7,115 nucleotides of DNA, taken from the NCBI GenBank assembly GCA_016776525.1, contig JADHTD010000138.1, positions 1 to 7,115 of the forward strand, in the 5' to 3' direction. Below are positions 5,585 through 7,115 of the stretch, piece after piece. The position numbers and the translations under genes are program-made. The DNA comes from Rhodospirillales bacterium. Its GTDB lineage: Bacteria; Pseudomonadota; Alphaproteobacteria; Rhodospirillales; JADHTD01. Each line of letters begins with the position of its first letter. The stretch's first letter is position 1. Under the pieces are notes generated by a model. That model saw nothing but the letters and a program-made list of their open reading frames with translations. It did not search any database and was not told the origin of the DNA.

Positions 5585-6706
5585 TCAGGCTGCCGGAGCA
5601 GCCTGTTCCCGGCCGGAACCCTTGCGGGCATAGAGCGATCCCCATGCCTCCAGAAACTTATCGATATCGTCGTCCCGGGACGACCAGCCGAGGCTGACCC
5701 GGATGGCATTTTCGGCCCCGCTGCCGCCCATGGCTTCCAGTACGTGGCTGGCCTGCACCTTGCCCGAGGAACAGGCGGACCCGGCGCTCACCGAAATACC
5801 GGCCAGATCGAGGGCCATCACCTGGGTTTCGCTGTCGACGCCGAGCATCGTCAGGCAACTGGTATTGGGCAGACGCTCGGCCCCAGCCCCGAAGAAACGG
5901 GTTCCCGGGGCAATTTCGCGGACCCTGGCCTCCAGGCGGTCACGCCCGGCAGCGAGATTGGCAATGTCGGCGCGGCCTTCCAGGGCCAGTTCGGCGGCCT
6001 TGCCGAAGCCGATGATACCGGAAACGTTTTCCGTACCGGAGCGCAGGCCCCGTTCCTGACCGCCGCCCCGGACCAGGGCCGTCAGTTTGACGCCGGGCCG
6101 GTTGATCAGGGCGCCGACGCCCATGGGGCCGCCCATCTTGTGGGCCGAGATGCTCAACAGGTCGGCATCCAGCGCCGCCAGATCAAAGGCGATCTTACCG
6201 GCCGCCTGCACGGCGTCACAATGGAACAGGGCGCCATGGTCATGGGCAATGGCGGCGGCCTCGGAAACCGGCTGGATGACGCCGGTCTCGTTATTGGCCA
6301 GCATCACCGAGACCAGGGCCGGAACGTCGCTTTCCAACAATTTCGCCTGCAGCGCCGCCAGCTCGAGACGGCCATCACCGTCGACCGGGATCAGCCAGGC
6401 CCCCAGATCAGCAACCAGCACGGAGGGATGTTCGACCGCTGAAACCAGCACCCGGTCCCGCCCGCAGCCTTGAAGGGCCAACTGGTTGGCTTCCGTACCG
6501 CCGCTGGTGAAGGTCACCTGGGAAGGGTCGGCACCGACCAGGGCGGCCACCTGCTGGCGGGCGTCCTCGACCAGACGGCGCGCCAAACGCCCGTGCCGGT
6601 GGACGGACGAGGGGTTGCCGACGTTCGCCAGAACGTCTGCCACGGCCTCGGCCACCGCCGGTTTGACGGGTGTCGTCGCGTTATGATCCATATAGATCTG
6701 GTCCAT
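5585..6706 (-). CDS. NifS-type cysteine desulfurase, second copy ahead of iscS
   Basis: A 373-residue class V aminotransferase-fold enzyme, complete and distinct from IscS. It has the N-terminus IYMDHNATTPVKP, H93 (VEHPSV), the PLP lysine K190 (SISAHKMGGPMG), RGGGQERGLRSGTEN (213-227) and the catalytic cysteine C312 in SAGSACSSGK, the NifS/IscS group I loop rather than the SufS form. It lacks the IscU-docking tail present in IscS and ends in GSGREQAAPAA. It is therefore likely an active desulfurase, but its sulfur acceptor cannot be read from the sequence: a shared role with IscS, or another acceptor such as tRNA thiolation, are both possible. The start at 6706-6704 has GAGG about ten bases upstream. 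It sits 45 bases after iscR and 26 before iscS. Confidence 0.93.
   Translation of the reverse strand: MDQIYMDHNATTPVKPAVAEAVADVLANVGNPSSVHRHGRLARRLVEDARQQVAALVGADPSQVTFTSGGTEANQLALQGCGRDRVLVSAVEHPSVLVADLGAWLIPVDGDGRLELAALQAKLLESDVPALVSVMLANNETGVIQPVSEAAAIAHDHGALFHCDAVQAAGKIAFDLAALDADLLSISAHKMGGPMGVGALINRPGVKLTALVRGGGQERGLRSGTENVSGIIGFGKAAELALEGRADIANLAAGRDRLEARVREIAPGTRFFGAGAERLPNTSCLTMLGVDSETQVMALDLAGISVSAGSACSSGKVQASHVLEAMGGSGAENAIRVSLGWSSRDDDIDKFLEAWGSLYARKGSGREQAAPAA
5586..5605 (-). other. Stem-loop over the end of the NifS-like gene
   Basis: The minus strand reads CAGGCTGC-TCCG-GCAGCCTG, a perfect 8-bp stem with a four-base loop, encoding the final QAAPA residues and running into the TGA stop (5587-5585). 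It ends 27 bases before the iscS ATG and upstream of its ribosome binding site. No T-tract follows. Because it lies in coding sequence rich in GC, chance is a real alternative, though the perfect stem and its position resemble the other junction hairpins. Confidence 0.5.
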
Positions 6707-6725
6707 AGGGTTGCTGCCTCAGTCT

Positions 6726-6751
6726 TCCCGAAAGGCGGGACGAAATTCCCG
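6726..6751 (-). other. Two competing small hairpins between iscR and the NifS-like gene
   Basis: Three five-base arms lie in order after the iscR stop on the minus strand: CGGGA (6751-6747), TCCCG (6740-6736) and CGGGA (6730-6726). The middle arm can pair with either neighbour, giving two mutually exclusive 5-bp stems. The first begins immediately after the iscR TAA. Both are short, so stability is modest. They could affect translation or processing at this junction; this is inference. Confidence 0.4.
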
Positions 6752-7115
6752 TTATTGCGCCGCCGCCACCGATTCAATCGGATGTCCGGCAAAACCGGAT
6801 TCCCCGATATCCAGGCCGCTGCTACCGAGGATGCGTTGTTCGCACACATCGGCGATGGAGACCGAATTGAGATACAGGTAGATCTGGTTGCCCAGTTCCG
6901 TCCACAAGTCGTGGGTCAGGCAGCGGCCCTGATTCTGCTGACAGCCGGCCGGTGAACCCGGCATACAGCGGGTTGCCTTGATCGGTTCGTCAACGGCCAG
7001 GATGACGTCGGAAATCCTCAGGTCGTTGGCGCTGCGCGACAACAGATAGCCGCCGCCCGGTCCGCGGACGCTTTTAACAATGCCGCCCCGGCGTAATTTG
7101 CCGAACAACTGTTCC
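6752..7115 (-). CDS. iscR: Rrf2-family Fe-S regulator IscR, 5' end outside the window
   Basis: The last 120 codons of a gene entering at the right edge. The first full residues EQLFGKLRRGGIVKSVRGPGGGYLL match the end of the winged-helix DNA-binding region of IscR; the first residue corresponds to E. coli Glu43, so about 42 residues are missing. The [2Fe-2S] ligands are kept: three cysteines (RCMPGSPAGC, then GRC) and the histidine of CLTHDLW. IscR with its cluster represses the isc operon, so a deficit raises expression. Spacing of the cysteines is C-X7-C-X6-C-X2-H, wider than C-X5-C-X5-C-X2-H of E. coli. The C-terminus ends ESVAAAQ. Its promoter and any IscR sites lie upstream of the window. 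First gene of the operon, 45 bases ahead of the NifS-like gene. Confidence 0.95.
   Translation of the reverse strand, partial: EQLFGKLRRGGIVKSVRGPGGGYLLSRSANDLRISDVILAVDEPIKATRCMPGSPAGCQQNQGRCLTHDLWTELGNQIYLYLNSVSIADVCEQRILGSSGLDIGESGFAGHPIESVAAAQ

Noticed and set aside
5559..5645. A 29-codon upstream extension of iscS.
   Set aside because: It overlaps the end of the preceding desulfurase gene, does not resemble IscS, and the ATG at 5558-5556 has a good ribosome binding site.
5585..6706. Reading the NifS-like gene as evidence for a nitrogen-fixation cluster.
   Set aside because: There is no nifU or other nif gene here; the context is purely ISC and the similarity is at family level.

Overview
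The window holds a nearly complete ISC iron-sulfur cluster assembly operon, with every gene on the minus strand. Transcription runs from the right edge to the left. In that order the genes are iscR (5' part missing), a NifS-type cysteine desulfurase, iscS, iscU, iscA, hscB, hscA, fdx, iscX and the first 62 codons of a TenA-like thiaminase II/aminopyrimidine hydrolase gene that leaves the window at base 1. Both edges cut a gene. There are no tRNAs, rRNAs, insertion sequences, CRISPR arrays or phage genes.

The organism is probably an alphaproteobacterium, perhaps close to the Rhodospirillales. This is inferred from the high GC content (about 60% by eye), the ISC rather than SUF gene set, the duplicated desulfurase behind iscR, and an HscB with a four-cysteine N-terminus like that of mitochondrial HSC20. 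No marker gene settles the lineage.

How the parts work together, from what is known of the families: IscR senses cluster supply and controls the operon. IscS (and possibly the NifS-like enzyme) takes sulfur from cysteine. IscU is the scaffold, with C37, D39, C63, H105 and C106 all present. Fdx supplies electrons. HscA with its J-protein HscB recognises the LPPVK motif of IscU and drives cluster release. IscA acts as carrier, and IscX modulates IscS. All key residues I could check are intact, so the system looks functional.

Spacing varies. The iscX/tenA overlap is 4 bases and the hscB-hscA gap is 5 bases, which suggests translational coupling. Other junctions are 24 to 86 bases long. Stem-loops without a following T-tract sit at five of these junctions: iscR/nifS, the nifS stop, the iscU stop, iscA/hscB and hscA/fdx. 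This recurrent placement suggests RNA-level tuning of gene dosage along one transcript. It is the least expected signal here, together with the four-cysteine HscB and the tenA coupling. I found no wholly new system.
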